NCBI GenBank assembly: GCA_034008185.1
Contig: CM067082.1
Location: 10,834,984-10,898,983 of the forward strand
DNA from: Gorsachius magnificus
Lineage: Eukaryota; Chordata; Aves; Pelecaniformes; Ardeidae
Reading direction: 5' to 3'
DNA: 64,000 nucleotides
Shown in pieces: positions 33,284 through 46,100 of the stretch; positions within the stretch are counted from its first letter, which is position 1; the number at the start of each line of letters is the position of its first letter. The position numbers and the translations under genes are program-made. The notes beneath the pieces are model-generated. The model did not search any database. It saw only the letters and a program-made list of their open reading frames with translations, and had not been told where the DNA came from.

Positions 33284-33358
33284 GATGGGCTTGGTTATGG
33301 AAGAGGCGCTGTCTAGGTCTTTGAGGCAGGGGAAGCTCTTGCTCAGGGAGCAGAGTAG
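33284..33358 (+). CDS. Candidate unknown gene, exon 1 (possible start ATG 33285)
   Basis: Preceded by an excellent acceptor (TTATTTTTTACAG ending at 33283) and followed by TAG|GTAGAG. The ATG one base into the exon opens MGLVMEEALSRSLRQ, then GKLLLREQS, a lysine/arginine/leucine-rich helical-looking segment with Gly at position 2. It leaves two bases (AG). The acceptor implies an untranslated exon further upstream, not identified. I recognise no family. Could instead be a lncRNA exon or chance. Confidence 0.25.
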
Positions 33359-34667
33359 GTAGAGCAGAGCAGTAGGATTTCAATCAGTTGCTTTGCTGAA
33401 GGACCTTCAGCCTCAAAGGCACCGTCATCTTCAGTGTCTGTGCCCCTTCACCTCTCCTCAGCGAGGCTTTGGGGATGATGCTGTCTGCAGGGGCGGCATC
33501 GGCGGCTTTCATCCAGCCAAACAGCTGCTCCGTGCTCGGCAAACTCCCGGCCCCTTCCCATGGTTTGGACTCATATTTACTCTTTGTGTCTGAGCCCTGG
33601 TCCCTGCAGCCCCAGGCAGCTCCCAGGCACAGGGATGGCTCATCTGAGGGTTGGGGCTGGAAACCCTTAAAAGATGGATCTGATGGGAGACCAAGCCCAT
33701 CCCATCTTCACCGGGGATGGATTTCTTCTGGAGTCTGGGGGAGCTAGAGACCAGACCATGAGAAATTTCTGTGGTCTGAACCTCGATCAGCATTTGCAAC
33801 TATTGCTATGAAGAGCCCTCTGCGCATCTGGATGTACACTGTAAATCTTTTAAATAGCCTACTGTATCACTGCTGTAAACGCTGTGAGTTTACAATAAAA
33901 CCTCTGCTGCAGGTAAGGGAGGAGCTGATATTGTGCACTGCAGTGATTTCTTTAGTCTGCTGCATCTCCCCCCACACCTGGGCTGGGACTTTGGCTGCAT
34001 TCCTTCCCAAAATGGTGTGAGGTTTTGGGTTTTTTTCTTTTTAAAATAATTTTAGTAACAACAGATGCAGCTTGAGACTACATCCAATGCGGAGAAATTT
34101 CTGGGGTCTGATTAGCCTGAGGTTAGGAGTATCCCACACTCGATTTCTCTTGTAAAGGAAGAGTTTGGCTCTCTGAATCCTTGTTGTGTTTTTGGGTCTG
34201 AGCAAGAGGCCGAGGGCTGCGCCGAGCCACCCGGGGAGCAGCTCCGAGGGGCTGTGTAAGGGGATTGGAATTTGGTCAGTCTGCGCTGCTTCCTCTTCAG
34301 AAAGGCGTTGGGGATGGAGGAGGGCTCTCCGTAGCCAAGCGCCGGGGTGGGTTTTGGGGAGGTGCCGGAGGAGCAGCAGCGGGTAGCAGGGACCCTGAGC
34401 ACCTCTTCAGGTGCAGCCTGATGCTTTGATAAAACAAGAAATGCGTCAACATCAAGGAGCAGGAGCCCAAATCACATCCCTGTGACCAAGACAATGATGA
34501 GACTTGGGGCACCCTTTTGAAGGTGGATTTTTGTGCAAGATAATGTGTATTCTGAGAAGCACGGGGTGGGTTGTAGGTGGGGAAAGCAGACAAACTTGCA
34601 TTGCAGACGTTTCTGGGGATGCTAATCAAATTGCATCCGAAGGCAGAATCTTCCTTTTCTTCTTCAG

Positions 34668-34811
34668 GAGTGATTCAGCCACTCAGTATCCTGTCACCTC
34701 CTCTAACCAACAGCCCGTTGCCAAAAATGCCTGTTCCTCAGCAGGAAAACAGCATCAGTGCTCCTCTGGTTTCAAACACGGGCTTTGGATTCAGGCCAGG
34801 ACAAAAGGCTG
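34668..34811 (+). CDS. Candidate unknown gene, exon 2
   Basis: A very strong acceptor (CTTCCTTTTCTTCTTCAG ending at 34667) and a weak donor (TG|GTAACT). 144 nt, exactly 48 codons, in the phase left by the exon at 33284: SDSATQYPVTSSNQQ and so on, serine/glutamine-rich and probably disordered. A second frame across the same segment is also open (VIQPLSILSPPLTNS..., proline-rich), so the coding frame is uncertain. If real, it joins 36102 to create a Trp codon. Confidence 0.22.
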
Positions 34812-36101
34812 GTAACTCTTCAGCAGCATCATTGGAAGATCATCACCTACCAGGGCTCAGACCAAACGTTGTTTCCCATCCTGTTGGTGTCTGTTAGCAC
34901 TGCTGATCATTAGGTGCCGTCTTGCTGAGGAAGAAGGTTGCAGGAAAATGCACGAAAATATTTTAATTTTTTTGTGCAGGGGTTCACACAGTGAACAGCA
35001 ATAGCAAACAGCCTGCCCAGGATCGGTGTTGCTAAACTTGCCAAGTCCAGGCAATCAACATCCCATTACTTTCTTTTGACCTCTGCATGCTACCACTACG
35101 GAAACTCATTAGGTGGGATCAGTCCTAACGCAGGTGCTGCAATGGGGGCAAATTGCATTGCATGGTCTGTACCAAAGACTGACCGTTGATCCCAGCATGC
35201 TGGCTCATGAGTGGATGTGCACAACCCCAGCTGGGTGACACCACTGACTTGGAGATAGTGGCACTTCATGGTGGCATCATCAATGTTAACTGGTGATGCC
35301 ATTGCCTTCCCTCGTCACTTGGTCGTGGCACTGACTGGTCTGGCTTGGAGTGCTTGTGCTTTCCATGCTTTGATTGACTCCATGTGCTTGATAGATCCCA
35401 GGGAAACCTGTTCAGCTCTGTTGTCCTCCAGTTCAGCCACAGCTCGGCAGGGCCCCAAAAGGACCCCAAACAGGCCCACTGCGTGGGCATCCCTGCTGAG
35501 GCTCGCCTGCTCCCTGTCCTAGATGGCTGGGGTATTTCTGCATCTCCTCCTTGCAGACGGAACAGACTCGCCCTTGGTGAGACTGTGGCTGTAGGGTAAT
35601 TTTGGCACAGCCTGCAGCACGGAGGTGGCTACCACTGGTACAAAACACCGCTGTGTGTCGCTGGACCAGTGCCGGCTGCCCCAGCACATCTATTCTGGCT
35701 CCTGCCCTGTGTGCTGCTTTCCCTTGAAGTTCCTCATCTTACACCTTCTCCAGGGGATTGGTGAGCCTGAGCCCTTAACATCCAAAAAATCACTAGGTGT
35801 TGGGGACAGAAGTTTGGGGTTGACCATTAAATTCCTTTGGTGACCTGCTACAGAAAAAGAAAACACCTTTGAGTGGGAGGAGGAATGTTCTTGTGTTGAG
35901 GTTGTGGATCTGAGGCCCGGCATCAACCTTCCTGGCTGTAAGAAGCATTTTTTGACCCTTCTTTGTATAAGACTTGCCCCAACCCAGCCACTTCTACAGC
36001 AAGCCACTCCATGCATTCCTGCCTCAGCAGACTGAAAGCAGAAGGGACAGTAACCTGGGTATGTATGTCATGAGATGTTTGTATTAAAGGACCCAGTCAA
36101 G

Positions 36102-36269
36102 GTTTGAGAGCGATTACTTTGACCATTACAAAATGGGTGGTGAAAATAAGTTTCCTGCAAAATTAGAAAAAAATAATGAATGCATCCAAAACTACATGGA
36201 GGAAAGAGAAGTAAAGCAGCCTGTATATAATAAAGTTCCAGTGAATCAAATAGTTCATCTTGTAAACCA
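36102..36269 (+). CDS. Candidate unknown gene, exon 3
   Basis: Open for 55 codons, FESDYFDHYKMGGEN through VPVNQIVHLVN, with a charged, tyrosine- and asparagine-rich composition that looks protein-like in an AT-rich setting. The donor is good (CA|GTAAGT at 36270). The acceptor is the weak point: AG at 36100-36101 (or 36095-36096) has almost no pyrimidine tract. An in-frame TAA at 36085 limits how far upstream the exon can extend. It ends with two bases (CA) that the next exon completes to Gln. Confidence 0.33.
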
Positions 36270-39200
36270 GTAAGTCCTATGGTCTTTACTTATTTTTTTT
36301 TTATACAGTTTATCTGAAAAGGTGTTTGAGCTCAGGTCTCCTGTGCTGGGAAACTGTTCTCTCATTCTATCTTTCTCATATGCTGGAAAAGCACTTTAAC
36401 AAATAATTTGCAGCATATAAGTTTTGTGTGTATATGTATAATGTATATATTATATAAAATAAACCCCAGATGTTTGTAATGGGCAAACTATTAATTGCAG
36501 CTCCTGACGGGGGGGAGGGGATAGCTATGGTAATGGTTGACCTGCAACAAAACATCTGATTTTATATAATAATATATTTCTATAATTTGTGTAGAAAATC
36601 AAATGTTGGTAGCAAGCAAAAGTATAAGTTGCAATTGCTTTTCTAGGAATTTAGGAACTGCTAAGCTCACTCAGACCTGCAAACCTTCTAGCCCCAGATT
36701 TTGACAATGACCAGAACGGGGCAAACTGAGGGTGTTCCAAGAAACCCTGCAACAAGCAGTTAGGTTATCCCTTATCTCAGAAAAGTTTCCATTCCTCCTC
36801 TCCCCTCTGAAATTAGAGGTTAGCTAATGCCTCAAATCATGAGAGTTTACATCTTTCCTGAGATTTCATTTCAAAAATAACTTTAAATATTTACTGCCCT
36901 AACTCTGGTCGTGCTCGTTACTCATCGAAATGTCTAATCACGGTTGGAGTCTTGCCAAGGTTTTGCTATCTTTCAGCTTCATCCCGTTTTCCTGCTGCAT
37001 GGTGATCTAAGGATGAGTGAGAGCAGCAATATGTAGAATGGCCAAATAAAGAATGGTAGGAGTTTGGGGAAATTCCCAGAAAGCAATAAAGTTTTCCTAT
37101 ATATAGTTTTTCCGTTTCATATAACTTACTCTAGCAGGAGCAAAACCGCAGGCTTTGTCACCACATTTTGGGATCATTTTCCACCCTGATAAATCCATGC
37201 TGATGGCAATCCCAAAGCGTGCTGCCCAGACCGGGCCCCCCCAGACAGGAGCTGTGATGAGCTGCTTGCTCAGAGCCACCTCAGGTGTGGGGCTCCACGG
37301 CCTTGGCTGGATCCGCCTCTTCCCCATTGCCTTTCCTCTCCTTTTCATGCACTAAGGGTGGGTCCTGAGGGCAGAGCTGGAAGTATTGCCTCGCCGGGAG
37401 TGGACAAGAGGACCGCTCATGACTCGGGCACAGAGATATTCAGCACGTGGGGTTTTGGAGAGCCTGGGCACAGCATGGTGGGGAACTTGAGCCACCTGAG
37501 GCAGGTAAGTCATGCCGGCATGGAGGCAGATGTGGCCCTGGTGGGTGACAGCCACGTTTGGCACAGAGGTGATGCAGTCAGACGCGGAGGTCAGCATCGT
37601 GGAGATGCACAGCAGGCTGGATCCCTCCGGTGTGCCTGGGGATGTGGCATTTACCTGCATGCATCCATCCAGCAGCTGCTTTTCTGATGACTCAGTAGCC
37701 AAATGTCATGCCAGGGCTAATACATGGTGCCAAAAAAGCCCACGACCACGTCTGTTTTCCTCGTGAGCCATAGGCTGTGACCCTACGTAACGGGTATCTG
37801 AGGGCGGCCTCATTAAAGGGTCAAAGCATGAAGTGATGGTGGTTCATGTGCAAGAGAAAAAGTGTAGCTGGGCAACTCCTTAGAGCACACAGAGGTTTTC
37901 TGAGATGCCTTGGTCCCTCTGGGATTAGCCTCGCGGGGTCCAGACTGCTCTCTCTGCCAGGCATGCTGTTATTCGGATGAAAGCAAGGCACTGGGGAAAT
38001 GAAACAGGGTTTTGGTGGGGTGATAACCTCATCACTGACTCCCTGTTTGGAGGTAGTGATGGATGAGATCTTGCTGATAAATTATCAGGATGGATCTCAG
38101 TGTTAAAAGCTGTTTTGACGTAGTGGAGCTTGGTTTCCTTCTCAATCCTAGGACAGTGATAAGACAGTGATGTTTAGCTGGGATAAATACTCTGCTGCAT
38201 TCCACAGCCGGTTTGGTTTTATAAATGTATTATTGTGTTCGGAGGGAATTGTGAAATTGGCAATTGAGGGGCTCTCTTGCAAGAGGGAGACAGCTGCTTC
38301 TCAGGCTCAGTGAATATTTAATCTTGGATCCATCCTTTCCCATATCTCCCTCCATGGTCAAAGCTGCTGAATAGAAGGTAAAACAAATTTAATCTGACTT
38401 TTAAAGCTCGGTGAATATTCAGTAAATTATTCACTATGGAGGAGGCCTCGCATTTGCAAGAAAAATTCATAGGTGCTTTCCAGTGTTGATGGGTGGATCT
38501 TCGGAAAGCAAAGCATCTTTCTAGAAATCTGCTAATGCTACTGGTGTGTTTATTTGTATTTAATTACAAACCAAGGTACCTCAGGATATTTGCTGTAAGG
38601 CTTGAGCCTTCATAGTGCTAGGAGCTGTAGAAAGAAATAAGGAATAGGAGAGTTGCTGCTCTAGTGGTCAGATCAACATGATTAGTGGTTGCACGTTTGG
38701 ATGCAACACGGAATAGAAGAGGCAAATGAACTGGAAGAACCGACTAGTCATAAAATGAAGTTTTTCAAAAAAGACAATATCCTAATTCACCCAGCTGATG
38801 TCTTCGGGCATGAGTTAGTGGTCCCCGGGTGAATAGGCATTGTGGCATGATTTAAAGTAGGGCGCTGTGGATATGCAGCAAATTTTGATGGGAAGTTTGC
38901 CAAAAAGAGGGAGAAAGCTGTGTGACTCAGAAAAGTAAAGTCTCACAGCTCCTGAGGTGAGGAATGATATCCCAGGTGCCTTGTGACCTCCTGGGCTGTA
39001 TCCCCAAAGACCCTGAAGGTAAAGGCAGACACCTCAGGTCAGCACTGGGGGGATGCTCAAGAGTGAAGCTGAGCCTATTCAGGGTGGTGTTCTTTATCCC
39101 ATCTTACCTGTTGCTTAAAATCACACTTGTTCTTCAGGCTTCGGTTATTGCTCTAGCAGGCAATTTATCCGAATGAGCAAATAGCACTGTGCTCTTTTCC

Positions 39201-42200
39201 TTCAGCTACAGCTGATTCAGAATCTCTTAGTGTCTCCGACTACTTGAAATTGCTCTTTGTCGGATGCATTGCCTGGTGCTTTCCCTCACGCAAGCGTAGG
39301 GGGCTGATGCGGTTGAAGTACGAGACTTTGGCCTCTGTCCCCACCGTTCCTGACAGAGAGGCTGAGGTAGCACATAAACCCGTCCTCATGCATTTAGATG
39401 TCTTCATCAGCAGAGAGCACCGTTTGGGAAAGAGACATTTAAAAATCTCTTTGTTGGGTTTATAGGTTCTTTAAAGCCACTTAGTCATTTGATAGCAGTT
39501 TAAAATTAGTCCATACAAGATGAGGCATCAACACAGTCTTTTCCCAAAGCTCCTTATTAGCATTGATTTTTCAGTCAGGAGAAGAGTCAAGTAGTGGAAG
39601 ATTAAATTAATGATACTGCGGTCTGTATGGTTTGCCTGGAACTGCCTGGCATCTTGTGCAGGGACCTTATCACGTGGTTTTCCATGATACAAACCCTGAA
39701 GATTCAGCATCAAGAACACAAAAAGGTCATTCCCATTTTTAAGGTGTTATTTTGACTGGGATGAAAACCGTTTTTCCTCTCTGTCTTTTGTTTCACTAAT
39801 AGTCAGTGGTTGACATGACATGATCCTCGTTATTCAGAACTTCATTTAGATAATCTCCTGGTGACTGTGGTCTTTGAATTCATGAGTGTAGTTAGAAATA
39901 GTACATTGATCCTTTCAGAAAAATCCAGTAAGAATTATCACAGGGTTTTGTTGTTGTTGATGGTGGTTTTTTTTAAAGTCACATATGAGGGAATGTTCTG
40001 CAAAATGGTGTGCTGGAAGGATGGGGTGCGTTCCTAGTCCTTGTGTCTCACTGCTTGGCTGTTGTGGTCAAAAGGGCTGATGCAACATCTCTTGAAATTA
40101 ATGGGGCTTTTTCCCCTGGTGCTGGTGGGCAACAGAGCGGTGTGATGGGAGGAGGCAGGCTGGCCAAGGCAGGAGCACGCCCTGTGCACTTGGACAAGCA
40201 GAGATCCATGTGTTGGCATCCTGCAGCATACACTGGAAGGAATTAGTTGTTAAAGAGATGAAGACAAAAGGGACTAGAGGGTAAAGGCCTCTTCCAATCA
40301 CCTTTATTTCTGGTAAGCCTTTTTGTCTTGGAGTAATCAGACCTACCTTGAATGATGCTGAAGCAGGAGTCCCATCTAAGCTCCCTTGATAGTGAAAAGA
40401 GACAGGCGTGTCTCCAGCTTGATTCATCCTGTCCTAACATTGCTAGACAGACTGATTTGATGTCATTCTGAAGGTATCTCTCTCTCCCTGTGACTACAGG
40501 GAGAACCCAGGTGGCCATGTTTATTCTTAGATAATTTGAGTTGTGTCAGATCAATCCTGGTTTTTATTGCTGCCTTTTTCTGAAGGGCTACGCTTGGACC
40601 AGCACAGGTATAGAGTATGTACTGATGGCACTTGTGAGGTTGTGAGCTATCTGCGATTGGCGCTTGACTTGTGAGCTATCTGCAAGACCAAAGAGGTCAC
40701 AAAACTCTGGTGCAAATATATCCTGACATTTTCCATTTTCCTTTTTCTGCTTTGGAAGCAGCAGGGACCGGGTAGCCTGAAGTCAGCGTACTGGGGATGT
40801 TAGGTGATTGGACCATAGAGCTTTTTTGAGAAAAATCTGCAGACCAGCTTGTTTTGCACCAGTTTCTGACTGCTGAGAGGCCAGTGAAATCACCAGAACT
40901 GAACGGTCATGCAAAGCTGTAATTATAAGCTTTTAAAACGAGAAATAATGTTGACAAAAAATGAATTGTGAGCTTTGTCTGCCAATTGGCCAGTCACCAG
41001 TGATCTCCACAGATAATGTCAACTACTCGTTCATACATGAAAAGCCCTTTTTTGGTTAGCTTGGTTTTCCTTGAAGCATTTCATAGACCCATTTCCAGTT
41101 CCTCACAGCCCATCGCTGGTTGGTCCATACCTTACAGGCTGCAAACTACTGCTCTAGCAGATACTTGGGGATTGCACTTACGCATCACCTGACAAAAAGG
41201 TCTCAAAGCCTATGGAAGAACTGAGGTCACTTCTTTGAGGGAACAGGCTTGAGAGTGCCTATGGAGGGACCACAGTAAGAAGCCAACCCTGTTTATTAAT
41301 TGTCAGTGGGGTGATGGTTTGCTGAGCCCGATGAGGATGGTGGCCTCACTGGAGGGATGGGACAGTAGCTAAGGAGAACTAAAAGGAAGGAGAGACTGGA
41401 AGTAATGACTGCATCTCTCCTTTTATTTATTTTTGCCTCCAGGTTCTCCCTTAGAGGGTAATGCAGGTTTCCAAGCCCAAATTTGGCCTGGTGGGAAAAA
41501 AATGTGTTCCAAGTGCTGTTTCTTGGGATGCTAACGTGCCAGGCTGAGGTCCTTGAGGAAGGTGCGACCCCCTGTCTCTGCAGCTTCATTAGCTCTCCTT
41601 CTGCCTCTCCCCGAAACCATGTGTTCAAGCACTGCAGGAACATCGTGTCATCAATGCTGTAACAGCCAGTCACTGTATCCTATTGGATGCCATCATTTCA
41701 TAAATCAGATCAGAAGACGACACTGGGTCATTCTGTTCTGACTGAAGTGACTAAGTAGATCTGTGCTATTAACTGCAGTTATCTTCTGAAAATGTCAGAC
41801 TGCCTGCCAAGATCTTGCCATGACTTAAATAAGCATCTGTTGGCTGAGGATTCAGACTCTGGAGTGGAGGCAATTGTACATAACTGCGAAACGAAAACCC
41901 ACCGAGCAGCCGCCTCGGACCACCAGATCCTGCCTCTTGCTTCCCCTTGGCATTGTGGTTCTGCACAGAAAGCTCACGTGCCCAGCAGTTTTGTCCCAGC
42001 TGTATGGGTTTTGTCCAGCAGAAATGTCACGCAGCTGACAGTTGTTCCTTGTAGGGCGAAAGAAGTTCTGAGGAAATTAAATATGCTTTTAAAAAGACAG
42101 GATTTTTTCTGTGTATTCACTCTATCAATTCAGTGGCTCCCTCAGACATCTGGCACATATTGTGGCTGTGTCTGAGAGATTTTGGAGAAGAAGCCTTGGC

Positions 42201-42773
42201 ACTGACATTAAATGCAGTACAAGAAAATGGAGAGGGGAAGAAATCGCTGCTTTAAGGGGGGAGAAAGTTTGCAGCACTGCAAAATGGCACAGGGAGCTTT
42301 TAGTGCAGGCTGAGATGGGATTCACATCCCTGCAGCAGCATTCAGAGCTACCTCCCAGCTGTCTGGAGGGTGTTCGGGACCTGCCACCCCCCCGGCAGCG
42401 GCCGTGCCGGCCGTTAGCATTCTTCATCCACAAATGGATGCTGGCTCACACGTCGGCTCTTTAATAGTTCCCATTGGGATCAGAGGATGTAAAGCATTAG
42501 GAAACTTGCAGCGTTGTAACAAAAGGCACTGGGGATGGTTGGTAAGACAAAGCATTAGAGGTTTCCTTCTGCGTAAGTAGTGTGTATATGTATAGATGGG
42601 GGTGTGTATGTCTGGGTACTTACATATATACACCTTTGCCTCAGGTTAGTGCCTAGGCAGAGAATCAGGGCTTGCCATCCTTTCCTAGGTTAGGGAAAGA
42701 CCACTGATGTTCCTAACACATGAAAACACAACTGATGATTAATTTTGTGTATTTTTTTTTATTGGTTTCTTAG
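36270..42773. other. Candidate intron or intergenic sequence, no other gene supported
   Basis: Mixed AT-rich and GC-rich stretches. It contains one exon-like segment ending at a strong donor (AGGCAG|GTAAGT after 37504) and open on both strands, but without a matching partner. Chance ORFs up to 127 codons occur at 41792-42464. Confidence 0.4.
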
Positions 42774-42853
42774 GATTGCTTTGCAGGCATATGAGGATGC
42801 TGAAGAAGTACAAATGAAGAGTCTTTACAACAGAAATGCCTTTTACACTGACA
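42774..42853 (+). CDS. Candidate unknown gene, exon 4
   Basis: One of the best acceptors in the window (TTTTTTTTATTGGTTTCTTAG ends at 42773 after a long pyrimidine tract). First base completes Gln, then IALQAYEDAEEVQMK and SLYNRNAFYTD. Across the 36269/42774 junction the residues NQIVHLVNQIALQAYEDA form a plausible amphipathic helix, which supports the join. The proposed donor (ACA|GTGGGA) is mediocre. The alternative is that this is a terminal exon running on to TAA at 42949-42951. Confidence 0.33.
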
Positions 42854-43111
42854 GTGGGAAAGCAGGACTCCCTGGGTTTATTTCTCCTGGACTTTTAAAT
42901 GTTACCTTGCTTATTGCACTAAACCTCTTCAGATCTCCAGTTTGTCACTAACACGGGAATTCCCCTGGTGCTGTGAGGCTGCAGGGAGGAGACCAGACTG
43001 GTGGGGCAGTAGGAGAAGGATGATTTGTGGTGTTTGGCCAGTGCCCGTGTGCTAGCCTGTCACTGTCCCAGAATGTTTGCTGTATTTATTTACCATTAGT
43101 TTTGCTTCCAG

Positions 43112-43140
43112 TGGAAGGATTCAAAATTGTGGCTATTTGG
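43112..43140 (+). CDS. Candidate unknown gene, 29-nt microexon 5
   Basis: Strong acceptor (ATTAGTTTTGCTTCCAG ending at 43111) and strong donor (TTTGG|GTGAGT at 43141) bound only 29 bases. In the phase left by 42774-42853 it reads EGFKIVAIW (after a split Met) and ends on a codon boundary, as the 48354 exon requires. Small size lowers confidence. Confidence 0.28.
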
Positions 43141-46100
43141 GTGAGTGTGTTCATTTGCAAGTGGTTAAAAAAATGGCATAAGGTCACTGCCGCTGAATTC
43201 CTGAATGTGATTTAATGGCAAGGTTCAGCTAGGTTTGCTGGGTTCAATTTCTTGTTTATAAGGGTGTCTGCCTCGGTGAAGAAAGAGCATCCCTAGGAGC
43301 ATTGTGGCAAGAGCGTCTCGGCTTCAGAAGAGGGAATGGCCATGGGACCTGGCCAGGATGGGGATGGTGGCTCCTCCAGCCTGCGTTGTGCTAATGGGGG
43401 TCTCCCACACAACTCCTACAGGATTAACTCGTCTCTCCGGCCAGGGATTTTCTGTTTATGAAGGTAACAGTTCCGAGCTGTGCAGGACACATTTCTTTCC
43501 TGCTAATTCAGTGCTGTGCCGGGAGAATTGGCCCCTTGCGGGCTGGTGTCGGTGGCTACAGGCATTTCCCCTCTCAGCATGCTGCAGCCATATGGACGCA
43601 AGGACACATGCCGCTTTCACAGCCGGTGGTTTTGCTGCAGCTGACTTTTTTCCCTTTAAAGTTTTGATTGCCTGAGATAATAGTCAAGCTTAGAAGCAGT
43701 GTGGCAATGATGATCCCTTGCTCGTTGGCCATAAGAATTTATTTGCTTGTTTATCACCCACCCTTGTAATACCTTAAGCGCAAGGTCAGGACAAGAAAAG
43801 TTTAAAAAGCCTATTTTATAGGCTCATGTAAATACCCGTGCCATCAACGGCGTTATCCCAGCAGGATGTTAGACCTCAGATTCTTATATAGAGTTTTAAA
43901 ATAAATTCCCCGAATAGGACATAGTTCAAAATCTGTTAATTTTCAAATTCATTTTATTGAATTTTTGCATAACTTTGTTGACATTCACAGTGAGTGAAAA
44001 CTGTTGTGTGACATTCACAGTGAGTGAAAACTGCTGTGTCACATCCTCAGCTGCTGCAAACTGGCACGATGCCACTGAAGTCAAAGGGGGAAACGATAAT
44101 TTACATCAACTGAGGTTTTTGGCATTGTGAAGTGGTGAGGAGGGGACCCAAATGGTTTCCCCACATGTCCCATAGTGAGTGACCTGCTATGTCCAACTTC
44201 TGCATGGCAGGTTTATCATTTTCTTTTGCTACTTGGCAGTTTCAGCCTAACCCCTTTTCCCCACTTCTTCCTGCCAAAAAAGCAAAATACAAGAAATGAG
44301 TGAGGTCTCTCTCACTCTGGATGCATCTCAAAATCCCTTGGAAATAATGCTACTGCATTCCAGTAATTGTTGGTGTGGATTTTTTTCCATCCATGGCATA
44401 TGGCTACTAATTATGGGCCTGCTTTTCAGGCAGTTGCAGAGGGCTGTCGGGGGAGCCAGGAGTACTGAGCGTCTCAAAGAATGTAATTCATCTCCATCAC
44501 AATTTGGGGTGACAGATGTTGTTTTGTGAAATATTACAAAGAACCCCAAAGTTTACTGGGAGACGGGGCCACCCTTCTTGCGTCAGGAGTTTTAAAAAAG
44601 ACGTGCATATATATCTATATGTATGTATGTAATTTTGTAAATTTTTTTCCCCCCCTTTCTTGGGTTTATCATTTACATATCGTCTCCCCTAAAGTTCCTG
44701 GAAAAACTTATTTCTTGACCATGGAATTACTTTTAACCATGTATTTATTTCCTTAAGGACATCTAACTACCAATTAGTTTTTGCTGCGTCCTCCCCTTGA
44801 TTTCTTTGCTGGCCACAAACAGACTCATTCGCAACCCCTAATATTAGTGATAGCCAAGAGTAAGTCTGAAGTTGGTGCAAATTTGCCAGATTGTCTGGGG
44901 AGAAGGAATGGAGAATATTATGCATGAGCTGTGAGGTCCTTTGACCTCTTGTATGAGTAAAAGTGCTTTATGTGGGCTGAGGCACTGTGGTGATGGAGGA
45001 CAGATGGGGCTTGGACACATAGGTATGGATCAGGGAGCAACAGGGTCTCAGATGCCAGGACCCAGCGCTTCACCTACAAGTCTGTATTGCACCTCACCTC
45101 AGTGACAACTTCTCACCTCTTCCATACCAAAATCTGTGCTGTTAAAGAGAAGAGCAAAGCAGCCTCATTTGCTTCTCGCAAGCTGCCAGTGTCCCACATG
45201 TGGGACCTCCTGAAGCTGGGCAGATGGTGGGGAAGGGAGATGCCCTCAGAGGAGGTCAGGTAGCGGGTGAGGTCAAGGGAAATCTGCTTTATTTCAGCCT
45301 CTCTCACCTGGTTGATCTGAGCCACCTCTATTTCAGCTGTTTGAGGATTTGCGACACAGTGAAATGCGGTGTGAGAGCCGGAAGCCCTCCAGTTATCTTT
45401 GGAAAGGAAAAACTGCAGTGGTTGCATCTCCAAGCTCAGGTTGACTTGGGGACCCACTAGAGTTACAGACACACTCAGCTTGGTTTGCATGAAGTAATGA
45501 GCTATTTTTCTGCATTCAAACCATGTGTACGCCATACGCTGTGGATGAAGAGAAGGAAAGTCATACTGGGTTAAAGCATAACCTTTTCTCGTGCTTTCTT
45601 CCCTCCTCCTCTCCTTCCCCCAAACCAGCAGTCTTTTTCACTCTCCTGCCCTTAACTTGAGCTCTGTAGGGTACCAGCTAAGGGAACATATTCGCTTTGT
45701 ATGGGAATTACTGAGTTCAAACGGTCACCTTACACAGCAGAGATGTGTGGGAAAGAAAACCTGTGTCAATGTGAAACATGTGTGCGCCTGTCCAGAGGAC
45801 GAGGCATTTGATCCATAAATCAGTGGCAGGGGGGTAAAGGAGAGATGTGTGGGTTTGGTAACAACTGTTGGACTTAAATGGTGCATTTTATGCTTTTTCA
45901 TCTTAGGTGTCCCAAGAAGATCATATTTTTGACTTACATGTTTTCTCTCTGGTGCTGACTGGAGTTTAAAGCATCCAGAAGGTCAACGTGTTCCCATTTT
46001 GCATTGTCGTGTGATTCCCAGTGATGCTCTGTGCAGACGAGCACTGTCAGGATCTGCAAGGGTACATGAGTAAGGTTTGGGGGGCTGCAAAAGCTGTCCA

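Noticed and set aside
41792..42464. Two overlapping + strand ORFs of 127 and 117 codons
   Set aside because: Different frames over the same area, no domain, and no phase-compatible link to the candidate exon at 42774.
45113..45535. 140-codon minus-strand ORF
   Set aside because: No recognisable domain and no good splice sites or poly(A) arrangement around it.
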